64,000 bases of DNA, from contig NZ_WYDQ01000001.1 of assembly GCF_024105635.1 (NCBI RefSeq), positions 3,968,501 through 4,032,500 of the forward strand, given 5' to 3'. The notes under the pieces were generated by a model. That model was given only the letters and a program-made list of their open reading frames with translations, was not told the origin of the DNA and made no database searches. Position 1 is the first letter of the stretch. The number at the start of each line of letters is the position of its first letter. Source of the stretch: Oceanicola sp. 502str15. Lineage in GTDB: Bacteria > Pseudomonadota > Alphaproteobacteria > Rhodobacterales > Rhodobacteraceae. A program made the translations under genes and the position numbers. Positions 53,747 to 61,001 of the stretch are shown piece by piece.

Positions 53747-54501
53747 AGGTCCTGGTCCCCCTGAAACGGGTGATCGACTACAACGTGAAGGTCCGGGTGA
53801 AGTCGGACGGGAGCGGGGTCGATCTGGCGAACGTGAAAATGTCGATGAACCCGTTCGACGAGATCGCCGTCGAAGAGGCGATCCGCCTCAAGGAGGCCGG
53901 AACCGCCGAAGAGGTCGTGGCCGTCTCCATCGGCGTGAAGCAGGCGCAGGAAACGCTCCGCACCGCGCTCGCCATGGGCGCCGACCGCGCGATCCTCGTG
54001 GTGGCCGCCGATGATGTCCACCAGGACATCGAGCCGCTGGCGGTCGCCAAGATCCTCGCCAAGATCGTCGAGGAAGAGCAGCCGGGCCTCGTGCTCGCCG
54101 GCAAGCAGGCGATCGACAACGACATGAACGCCACCGGCCAGATGCTCTCGGCCCTGCTCGGCTGGTCGCAGGCCACTTTCGCCTCCGAGGTGAAGGTCGA
54201 GGGCGATCATGCCGTGGTGACCCGTGAGGTCGACGGCGGCCTGCAGACCATCAAGGTGAAGATGCCCGCCATCGTCACCGTGGACCTGCGCCTGAACGAG
54301 CCGCGCTACGCCTCGCTGCCCAACATCATGAAGGCCAAGAAGAAGCCGCTGGATGAGAAGACCGCCGCCGACTACGGCGTCGACGTCTCCCCGCGCCTCG
54401 AAGTGGTCAAGACCTCCGAGCCCGAAACCCGCCAGGCAGGCGAGATCGTGGCCGATGTCGATGCGCTGGTGGCGAAACTCAAAGAAAAGGGGGTTATCTG
54501 A
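53743..54501 (+). CDS. etfB: Electron transfer flavoprotein beta subunit
   Basis: The 252-residue protein is Etf[21 protein letters not shown] at the N-terminus, [19 protein letters not shown], the conserved [33 protein letters not shown] loop and [27 protein letters not shown] (the recognition loop for dehydrogenase partners). It accepts electrons from acyl-CoA dehydrogenases through FAD held with EtfA. Base use looks even more GCC/GAG-rich than the genes before it, closer to a housekeeping chromosomal copy, though I did not compute this. It overlaps its partner gene as TGATG. Confidence 0.95.
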   Translation: MKVLVPLKRVIDYNVKVRVKSDGSGVDLANVKMSMNPFDEIAVEEAIRLKEAGTAEEVVAVSIGVKQAQETLRTALAMGADRAILVVAADDVHQDIEPLAVAKILAKIVEEEQPGLVLAGKQAIDNDMNATGQMLSALLGWSQATFASEVKVEGDHAVVTREVDGGLQTIKVKMPAIVTVDLRLNEPRYASLPNIMKAKKKPLDEKTAADYGVDVSPRLEVVKTSEPETRQAGEIVADVDALVAKLKEKGVI

Positions 54502-55426
54502 TGGCTGTTCTCCTTCTTGCCGAAGTGACCGATGGCGAGCTGGCGATGGACGCCACCGCCAAGGCCGTCTCCGCCGCGAAGTCGCTGGGTGATGTGACCG
54601 TGCTCTGCGCCGGGGCCTCTGCCTCTGCCGCCGGTGAGGCCGCTGCCAAGATTGACGGCGTGGCCAAGGTGCTCGTCGCCGAAGACGCTTCGCTGGGCCA
54701 CCGTCTTGCCGAGCCGACCGCCGCGCTGATCGTCTCGCTTGCGGGTGACTACTCGCACATCGTCGCCCCGCCACGACCGATGCAAAGAACGTGATGCCCC
54801 GCGTCGCCGCCCTGCTCGATGTGATGATCCTCTCGGACGTGTCCGGCGTTGTCGACGCCGATACCTTCGAGCGCCCGATTTACGCCGGGAACGCGATCCA
54901 GACCGTGAAGTCGAAAGATGAAAAGAAGGTTATCACCTTCCGAACCTCCACCTTCGACGCCGCCGGTGAGGGCGGTTCGGCCTCGGTCGAAACCGCCTCC
55001 GCAGCCGACAACCCCGGCCTCTCCGAATGGGTCGAAGACAAGGTGGCCGAGAGCGACCGCCCCGAGCTGACCTCCGCCGGCATCGTCGTCTCCGGCGGCC
55101 GCGGCGTGGGCTCGGAAGAGGACTTCGCGCTGATCGAGAAGCTCGCCGACAAGCTCGGCGCCGCCGTGGGTGCCTCGCGCGCCGCGGTCGACTCGGGCTT
55201 CGCCCCGAACGACTGGCAGGTCGGCCAGACCGGCAAGGTGGTCGCCCCCGACCTCTACGTCGCCGTTGGTATCTCGGGTGCGATCCAGCACCTCGCGGGC
55301 ATGAAGGACAGCAAGGTGATCGTGGCGATCAACAAGGACGAAGAGGCCCCGATCTTCCAGGTCGCCGACTACGGCCTCGTCGCCGACCTCTTCACCGCCG
55401 TCCCCGAGCTGATCGAAAAGCTGTGA
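54501..55426 (+). pseudogene. etfA: Electron transfer flavoprotein alpha subunit, frameshifted
   Basis: The first 90 codons give a normal EtfA start ([50 protein letters not shown]). The frame then breaks, and the protein continues in another frame from [22 protein letters not shown] through the FAD domain ([63 protein letters not shown]). Restoring one G after 54770 rebuilds the expected [13 protein letters not shown], so a single base is missing. EtfA binds the FAD, so without it this EtfB would be useless unless a second etf pair exists elsewhere. A sequencing error is a real alternative. Confidence 0.88.
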
Positions 55427-55434
55427 GGGGACAA

Positions 55435-57948
55435 ATGTTGGACAGACCCGTTTCCGACAACACAGAACGCGTCGTCACCATGCTGACGGGCCGCCTTCTG
55501 GGGATCATCGCCAAACACGAAGGGCCGGTCGTCGCCACTGCCTGTCGAACCGCGCTCGAAAATAGGGTGCAGTCAGATGTCGCCGGTCAGCGCCATTGCC
55601 AACAGGTCCTCCGGATGTTGGGTCTGACCATGCAGTTCCGAAATCTGGCGCAGATGGTGGTCGGTATGGAACAAGGTGACCCCCTTGACGTGCTGCGAGA
55701 CCGCCTCGCGTCCTACCAAGGCGAAAATGTGAATAAGGTTTTACAACAAGTCTCGGTCGAACTGGTGCTGACGGCCCACCCCACGGAGTCCACGCGCCGT
55801 AGCATCCAGCGTATCGTTTCAGGGCTCGCCGACTGCTTGGCTGAGGTCGCCAGTCCGGCGCGGGACGACAGGATCGACGCATTGATCGAAATTCTGTGGC
55901 TGACCAGTCCTGCCCGCCAAGAGGGATTGAGGATCGAGGATGAGATCACCAACGGTGTGGCGGTGCTGATGCATTCCATCGTACCGGCGCTGACATCCGT
56001 CAGACGCATCCTCGACGCCCGACAGCCGGGCAGCGGTGGCCGGTTGACCTTTGGGACCTGGATCGGAGGGGACCGGGACGGACATCCGCATGTCTGTGCC
56101 GACACGCTTCATAGGGCGGCCAGCGCCCAATCGAAAGCCATTCGCGCCTACTATCTTTCGGCGCTCGCCTCTTTCGAGGAGGTGCTGAGCGTCGACGACC
56201 GCCTCGTCGACCTGCCGATGGACCTGCGGGAGCTTGCCGCGAAACCTCACGAAACTCCGCTCCACTACAGCCAGGAAACCCTGAGATCCGCCATTTCAGC
56301 CATATCCCAAAAACTCCGGAATGAGAGCTACGCCTCCGCCGATGCCTTCGTCCGCGATCTAAAGACGGTCGAAGGCGCGCTAGAAGGGATCGGACTGTCG
56401 CGGCACTTCATAGACCCTTTGTCGGAACTGGGCGTTACGGCTGGCTGTTTCGGTTTTCACCTGTCTTCGATCGACCTGCGGCAGAATTCATCCGTACATT
56501 GCCGCGTCGTCGCGGAGCTGTTGCGCGCAGTCGAGCTGGCAGAAAGTTACCAGGACTGGAGTGACGCTGAGAAAATGGCGTTCCTTTCGACGCTCGGTCC
56601 GAATGCGACGTGTGCGAAGTCGTTTGAGGCGCTCGAATTGTCCGACGAAACGAGGTCCGAGCTCGCAATTCTGCGTGCTGCGGCAGCGATCCGGTCTCGG
56701 CTGGGTGCGCGGGCCATCCGCTATGCAATCATATCGAACACGGGCAGTGCGGCGAATGTCACGGAGCTGTGTTGGCTTCTGGATCTCTGCGGTCTGGGTG
56801 GAGAGGACGGCGTACAGCCGGTTCCCCTGTTCGAGACGATTGGCGACCTTCGCGCGGCACCCGGAATCATGCGCACGCTTCTGGGGACGAAATTCTACCG
56901 TGCGCGCCAAGACGCCCAAGGGTGCCATCTGGTGATGCTAGGATATTCCGACAGCAACAAGGACGGCGGAATCGTAACCTCTCGCTGGGAAATCAGCAAG
57001 GCCGAGCGTGCCTTGGTGGATGTTTTCGACAGCGCCGGTGCAAGGGTACGTTTCTTTCACGGCCGGGGCGGTTCCATCGGGCGCGGCAGCGGAACCGTTC
57101 GGGACGCGATCAAGGCGCAGCCGTCCGCCTCTTCGTCGCTGCGTTTTCGCGTGACCGAACAGGGCGAGGTCATCTCGAAACGCTACGGGACCGTCGATCA
57201 GGCGACGCGCCACCTGGCCGAAATGTCCGCCGAGGTCATCGCATTCGGCCAGACGATCTCGCAGTCCAGGGAGCGGCCGGCCGATACCGAGTGCCTGTCC
57301 CACTTCTCGGAGGCCGCGTATTCGGCCTATCGTGATCTGATTGACGGGACCGAGGGCTTGTTCGACTATTTCCGAGGCGCGACGATCGTCGAATACCTGC
57401 CGCAGCTCAACATCGGCTCGCGCCCGGCGTCGCGTGGTGCCTTGACGAGCGTCGACCGGTTACGCGCGATCCCATGGGTCTTTGGCTGGGCCCAAAGCCG
57501 CCACATGCTACCTGGGTGGTACGGGTTCGGACAGGCTGTCGAGAGTTGTTCCGCCGAACAACTCGACGACCTCTGCCTAATCTACCGTGACAATGCCGCG
57601 TTCCGCAGTACCGTGGACAGCATTGGACTGGCGATGAGCAAGGCAGATATGGAGATCGCCCGAGGCTACGCCGGGCTGGTCGAGGACAGAGCAGTGTCGC
57701 GGCGCGTGTTCGACCGGATCGAGGCAGAGTGGCGTCGGTCCGTCGACGGTTACAATGCACTCACCGGTCGTTCGATTGCCAAGGTCAATCCCGGGTTCGC
57801 GGAACGGCGCAAGGCTCTGGACATCCTGAACACGCAGCAAATCGCGGTGCTGACTGGGCTGCGGACTTCGCCGAACGATGCCGAATTACTGACACGGCTC
57901 AAGTTGACCATGAGCGGCATTGCGGCCGGGTTGCAACACGTCGGATAG
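55435..57948 (+). CDS. ppc: Phosphoenolpyruvate carboxylase
   Basis: The 837-residue enzyme shows all core motifs: LVLTAHPTESTRR with catalytic histidine H115, GTWIGGDRDGHPHV, LGYSDSNKDGGIVTSRWE, FFHGRGGSIGRG and TEQGEVISKRYG. It adds bicarbonate to PEP to make oxaloacetate. It is shorter than the roughly 880-930 residues of most bacterial enzymes and ends with GLQHVG where many end with QNTG. Lying at the end of the catabolic operon eight bases after etfA, it would replenish oxaloacetate from PEP formed through glycerate and phosphoglycerate. Confidence 0.95.
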   Translation: MLDRPVSDNTERVVTMLTGRLLGIIAKHEGPVVATACRTALENRVQSDVAGQRHCQQVLRMLGLTMQFRNLAQMVVGMEQGDPLDVLRDRLASYQGENVNKVLQQVSVELVLTAHPTESTRRSIQRIVSGLADCLAEVASPARDDRIDALIEILWLTSPARQEGLRIEDEITNGVAVLMHSIVPALTSVRRILDARQPGSGGRLTFGTWIGGDRDGHPHVCADTLHRAASAQSKAIRAYYLSALASFEEVLSVDDRLVDLPMDLRELAAKPHETPLHYSQETLRSAISAISQKLRNESYASADAFVRDLKTVEGALEGIGLSRHFIDPLSELGVTAGCFGFHLSSIDLRQNSSVHCRVVAELLRAVELAESYQDWSDAEKMAFLSTLGPNATCAKSFEALELSDETRSELAILRAAAAIRSRLGARAIRYAIISNTGSAANVTELCWLLDLCGLGGEDGVQPVPLFETIGDLRAAPGIMRTLLGTKFYRARQDAQGCHLVMLGYSDSNKDGGIVTSRWEISKAERALVDVFDSAGARVRFFHGRGGSIGRGSGTVRDAIKAQPSASSSLRFRVTEQGEVISKRYGTVDQATRHLAEMSAEVIAFGQTISQSRERPADTECLSHFSEAAYSAYRDLIDGTEGLFDYFRGATIVEYLPQLNIGSRPASRGALTSVDRLRAIPWVFGWAQSRHMLPGWYGFGQAVESCSAEQLDDLCLIYRDNAAFRSTVDSIGLAMSKADMEIARGYAGLVEDRAVSRRVFDRIEAEWRRSVDGYNALTGRSIAKVNPGFAERRKALDILNTQQIAVLTGLRTSPNDAELLTRLKLTMSGIAAGLQHVG

Positions 57949-58231
57949 GTAGTATCAAAGTCCAGAACTGGATTCCGTCGCACGCGATACAGAACAGCTT
58001 GGTACACCTATCTCATACGCATGCAGATGTTCTTCTAGCAAGTTGTGCTGTGACCCGCGGTATTGGCTTCACCCATGAAGCTGGACCACCCTAAGTGAGG
58101 ATTCTCGGCAGCTTTGGCGCGGACTCTCCCTCGAACCAGAGGAAGACGCGGGTCTCAGGTCACCCGGCAAACTGGACATGCGTTGTTCTGCAGACTGCGG
58201 CCCACCCTGACTTGCGGAACCTGCCTTGAAA
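57949..58231. other. Gene-free stretch between PEP carboxylase and cassette 2
   Basis: I see no gene here; the frames crossing it are short and unsupported. It is the right end of the catabolic cargo, just before homology with the first recombinase cassette resumes at 58232. No clear terminator stem with a T run was found for the long operon. Confidence 0.45.
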
Positions 58232-58368
58232 CTGGACTTCAGCGGCACGTAGAGCGGTATTGCGTCTGAGAGTCGCGACACACCTGTCGTTCGGCCCTCC
58301 GCCCGGCCCTCCGGGCTCTTCCTGGTAGCAGGGGCAAGGTGCTCCTGCCTTGAGCACAGGAGAGCCAG

Positions 58369-58743
58369 ATGACCCAGGCTGACAAGGCATCCAACTCGGA
58401 AAACCGAAAGACCAAATCTCACACGACCAAAAAGGCGCAGCTGATCCGATTGCTGAAGGCGAAGGCGGGCGCCGATATTTTTGCCCTCAGCAAGCGGCTG
58501 GAGTGGCAGCCGCACACGACCCGGGCGGCCCTTTCGGGGCTGCGGAAGGCTGGCTACGAGATCGGCATCGAACGCCCAGAGGGCAAGCCGCCGCGCTACC
58601 GCATCACCGCCGAGCCGGAGGTGGCAAATGGGAAAGGCGGACCCGGATCGGCAAGCCAACATCGCGGTTTGGGAGGAGACCTTCGGGTCTCCTCCACCTG
58701 CCTACCTGTCGGTCGACTTCATGCTCCGGGCCATCGCGCATGA
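58369..58743 (+). CDS. DUF3489 domain protein, copy 2, with extended C-terminus
   Basis: Residues 1-88 match copy 1 (KKAQLIRLLKAKAGADIFALSKRLEWQPHTTRAALSGLRKAGYEI, RPEGKPPRYRI). The stop codon used by copy 1 is missing here because the junction reads AATGGGAAAGG instead of AATGGGTGA, so the frame runs on for about 36 residues of unrelated, arginine- and glycine-rich sequence overlapping the DUF2924 gene. The extension looks like translated shadow rather than a real domain. The N-terminal tail is five residues longer than in copy 1. Confidence 0.8.
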   Translation: MTQADKASNSENRKTKSHTTKKAQLIRLLKAKAGADIFALSKRLEWQPHTTRAALSGLRKAGYEIGIERPEGKPPRYRITAEPEVANGKGGPGSASQHRGLGGDLRVSSTCLPVGRLHAPGHRA

Positions 58744-59035
58744 GGAACAGTGCCGGCAACACGGCAGGTTGCCGGAGAACCTTCGGCGAGACCTGCGCCG
58801 TATCGCCGAAGGACAGAGCGTTTCGAAAGCGGTCGGTAAGCGGGTCCGCGCGGGCGCCCATCTCGTGCGGGAATGGAACGGGCGGACCTACCAGGTGGAG
58901 GTGGTGGAAGGCGGCTACAGGCTTGACGGAAGGACTTGGCCCTCGCTCTCTGCTGTGGCGAAGCACATCACCGGCACGGCCTGGTCAGGGCCGCGGTTCT
59001 TCGGATTGAAAGGTAGGGGCGGGGCGAAGCCGTGA
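58628..59035 (+). CDS. DUF2924 domain protein, copy 2
   Basis: This 135-residue protein is nearly the same as copy 1. It has PPAYLSVDFMLRAIAHEEQCRQHGRLPENLRRDLRRIAEGQSVSKAVGKRVRAGAHLVREWNG in the first part and WPSLSAVAKHITGTAWSGPRFFGLKGRGG at the end. The start was chosen at the ATG matching copy 1; the frame is open upstream within the DUF3489 gene. Its stop overlaps the GTG of the recombinase. It likely assists the recombinase in binding DNA. Confidence 0.88.
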   Translation: MGKADPDRQANIAVWEETFGSPPPAYLSVDFMLRAIAHEEQCRQHGRLPENLRRDLRRIAEGQSVSKAVGKRVRAGAHLVREWNGRTYQVEVVEGGYRLDGRTWPSLSAVAKHITGTAWSGPRFFGLKGRGGAKP

Positions 59036-60672
59036 AGAAGATCCGCTGCGCTATTTACACCCGCAAGAGTTCGGAGGACGGGCTGGAGCAGGAATTCAAC
59101 TCGCTGCATGCCCAGCGGGAAGCCTGCGCGGCCTATATCGCCAGCCAGAAGCACGAGGGCTGGGTTGCGCTGCCGGATCACTATGATGATGGTGGCCTGT
59201 CGGGCGGAAGCCTCGAACGCCCGGCGCTGCAGCAGCTTCTGGAGGACATGCGGCAGGGCCGGATCGACCAGATCGTCGTCTACAAGATCGACCGGCTGAC
59301 CCGCTCGCTCGCCGACTTCGCGAAGATCGTCGATACACTCGACGCGGCCGGCGCCTCCTTTGTCTCGGTGACCCAGTCCTTCAACACCGCCACCAGCATG
59401 GGGCGGCTGACGCTGAACATGCTGCTCAGCTTCGCCCAGTTCGAACGCGAGGTGACGGCCGAGCGCATCCGGGACAAGATCGCCGCCTCCAAGCGCAAGG
59501 GTCTCTGGATGGGCGGACAGGTTCCGATGGGCTACCAGGCCGACGGACGGACGCTGACGATCGACGAGGGCGAAGCGAACACTATCCGGCATCTCTACGA
59601 TCTCTACGATGAGCATGGCACGATCGTGGCGGTCCGCGACACGGCGTCCGGTCTGGGGCTTCGGAGCCGCCTCAGACGCAAGCCAGAGGGCACGATCACT
59701 GGCGGACGCCCCTTCGACCGCGGCCACATCCATCACATCCTGACCAACCCGCTTTATGCTGGCCGGATCCGGCACCGTAGACAGGTCTACGCCGGCGCCC
59801 ATCCGGCTATCATCGATCCGGAGCGTTGGGACCAGATCCAGGTCTCGCTGCAACACGGAGCCGCGCGCCGACGCGGGCAGGGCAGGGCGGCGCGCACGAG
59901 CCTGCTCTGCGGCAAAATCTTTGATGAGACAGGGGATCGGCTCACGCCCTCGCACACAAAGACCCGGTCCGGCACCCGCCTGCGCTACTACATCTCCAAC
60001 CGGCTGGTCGCGGGCCGGGCCGAGCAGCATCCCGACGCCTGGCGCCTGCCGGCCGAGGAGTTGGAGCGCAGGGTTGCAGGCCTGGTTCGGACGATACTCA
60101 CAGAACCGAGCTTGCCCAGCGAGATAACGGCCAATCCGACGGCAGACGCCATCGGGAAGATCGCGCCACGGCTCGATGCGCTGAAGGCTGATGGCGACAC
60201 CGCTGCTTTGCTTGAACTGGCGCAACGTGTCGAGATCGCGCCGGGCACCTTGCACCTCGTGCTGGACACCTCGGCCATCGCGACCCAACTCGGAGTTTTG
60301 GGAGGTGACGTTCAGCCCGAGCCGATCACCCGCGCTTTTCCGTTCCGACTGCGCAAGCGGGGCGTAGAGACACGCATCATCCTGGCCGATGCTCCGCCGG
60401 AGACCGACGACACACTCATCCGGAACATCGCGCGGGCCCTGTCCTGGTTCGAACGAGTGCGCGCCGGCGAGACCTTCGGCGACATCGCGAAGTCCAGCGA
60501 CACCTCCAAGCGCCGCATCCAGCAGATGATCGGCCTGGCGTTACTCGCGCCGGATATCATTCGCATGGTCATGGATGGAGATCAGCCGGCTGGCTTCACC
60601 TCCGACTGGTGCAAGCGGAACATCCTTCCGTCCGATTGGGTCGAGCAGCGCACCATCATCGCGGCGCTCTGA
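59032..60672 (+). CDS. Large serine recombinase, intact (island integrase)
   Basis: The 546-residue protein has a resolvase domain (CAIYTRKSSEDGLEQEFNSLHAQREAC with the catalytic serine near residue 13, DQIVVYKIDRLTRSLADFAKI, LLSFAQFEREVTAERIRDKI). The recombinase domain follows (GQVPMGYQADGRTL, HHILTNPLYAGRIRHR), then a zinc-ribbon-like part with SLLCGKIFDETGDRLTPSHTKT in which the usual paired cysteines are largely absent, and a helical C-terminus (SDTSKRRIQQMIGLALLAPDI). Start is GTG overlapping the DUF2924 stop. It probably integrates and excises the island at the tRNA-Gln 3' end; this target choice is inferred from the flanking repeat. Confidence 0.92.
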   Translation: MKKIRCAIYTRKSSEDGLEQEFNSLHAQREACAAYIASQKHEGWVALPDHYDDGGLSGGSLERPALQQLLEDMRQGRIDQIVVYKIDRLTRSLADFAKIVDTLDAAGASFVSVTQSFNTATSMGRLTLNMLLSFAQFEREVTAERIRDKIAASKRKGLWMGGQVPMGYQADGRTLTIDEGEANTIRHLYDLYDEHGTIVAVRDTASGLGLRSRLRRKPEGTITGGRPFDRGHIHHILTNPLYAGRIRHRRQVYAGAHPAIIDPERWDQIQVSLQHGAARRRGQGRAARTSLLCGKIFDETGDRLTPSHTKTRSGTRLRYYISNRLVAGRAEQHPDAWRLPAEELERRVAGLVRTILTEPSLPSEITANPTADAIGKIAPRLDALKADGDTAALLELAQRVEIAPGTLHLVLDTSAIATQLGVLGGDVQPEPITRAFPFRLRKRGVETRIILADAPPETDDTLIRNIARALSWFERVRAGETFGDIAKSSDTSKRRIQQMIGLALLAPDIIRMVMDGDQPAGFTSDWCKRNILPSDWVEQRTIIAAL

Positions 60673-60835
60673 CTCCCCAAAAATCCTACCTGCTACCATG
60701 GAAATGCCGATCTGAGACCGGGGCCAGAATTGGCGTCCATTCGGCCCTGTCTTCCGGTCTCAGGAAGAGCCGCGCAAGCGCAAGCCTTTGAACTCGCGCC
60801 ACATAGTGGCGCCAAACGCGTACCGTACGATTTCC

Positions 60836-60854
60836 GGAAAGTGCCTGGCTGGGG
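60836..60854. repeat. 19-bp direct repeat overlapping tRNA-Gln 3' end (candidate attR)
   Basis: GGAAAGTGCCTGGCTGGGG is identical to 15710-15728. Its last nine bases are the encoded CCA end, the discriminator and the last acceptor-stem bases of tRNA-Gln on the reverse strand. Integration here keeps the tRNA gene whole on the chromosomal side, the usual outcome for tRNA-targeting islands. Confidence 0.78.
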
Positions 60855-60920
60855 TGGTAGGATTCGAACCTACGATACACAGTACCAAAAACTGCTGCCT
60901 TACCACTTGGCTACACCCCA
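60846..60920 (-). tRNA. tRNA-Gln (anticodon UUG)
   Basis: On the reverse strand the 75-base gene begins TGGGGTGTAGCC and ends CACCCCAGCCA with an encoded CCA. The acceptor stem TGGGGTG pairs perfectly with CACCCCA. The anticodon loop TTTTGGT gives anticodon TTG at 60898-60896 (read 5' to 3' on the reverse strand), with stems GCAGT/ACTGT, and the T arm is GTAGG-TTCGAAT-CCTAC. It is the integration target of the neighbouring island. Confidence 0.95.
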
Positions 60921-61001
60921 ACGGCGAGGGGCTTCCTACTCAACCTCGGTGAGCCTTGCAAGCCCCCTGCGTGAGGAAAATGCGCCTTATTCCCCCTTCC
61001 C

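Larger units (their letters stand above)
15710..60854. mobile_element. Genomic island of about 45 kb at tRNA-Gln(UUG)
   Basis: The segment is bounded by the 19-bp direct repeat and has an intact serine recombinase cassette immediately inside the tRNA end. Its contents are typical accessory genes: restriction-like and helicase-nuclease genes, an H-NS-like protein, phage packaging genes, an insertion sequence and a large catabolic block with its own transporters and regulator. Beyond the repeats lie another recombinase cassette (left) and ordinary chromosomal genes (right). The boundaries are supported by repeats and gene content; excision or transfer is not shown, and no conjugation genes were seen. 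Confidence 0.72.
58232..60854 (+). repeat. Recombinase cassette, copy 2 (direct repeat of 13122-15728)
   Basis: This copy has the same content and order as copy 1, with all recombinase domains in one frame. The first conserved block starts 137 bp before the DUF3489 start in both copies, and the recombinase stop lies 163 bp before the 19-bp repeat in both. The position beside the tRNA gene marks it as the integration module of the 45-kb island. Confidence 0.85.

Noticed and set aside
53530..54774. Reverse open frame of 414 codons opposite etfB
   Set aside because: Antisense shadow with H/D/R-rich repeats, typical of GC-rich third-position bias.
58915..60288. Reverse open frame of 457 codons opposite the intact recombinase
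   Set aside because: Shadow of the recombinase. A similar reverse frame exists opposite copy 1, which reflects shared sequence, not a gene.
15710..60854. Island as an integrative conjugative element
   Set aside because: No relaxase, coupling protein or type IV secretion genes were found between the repeats, so self-transfer is not supported.
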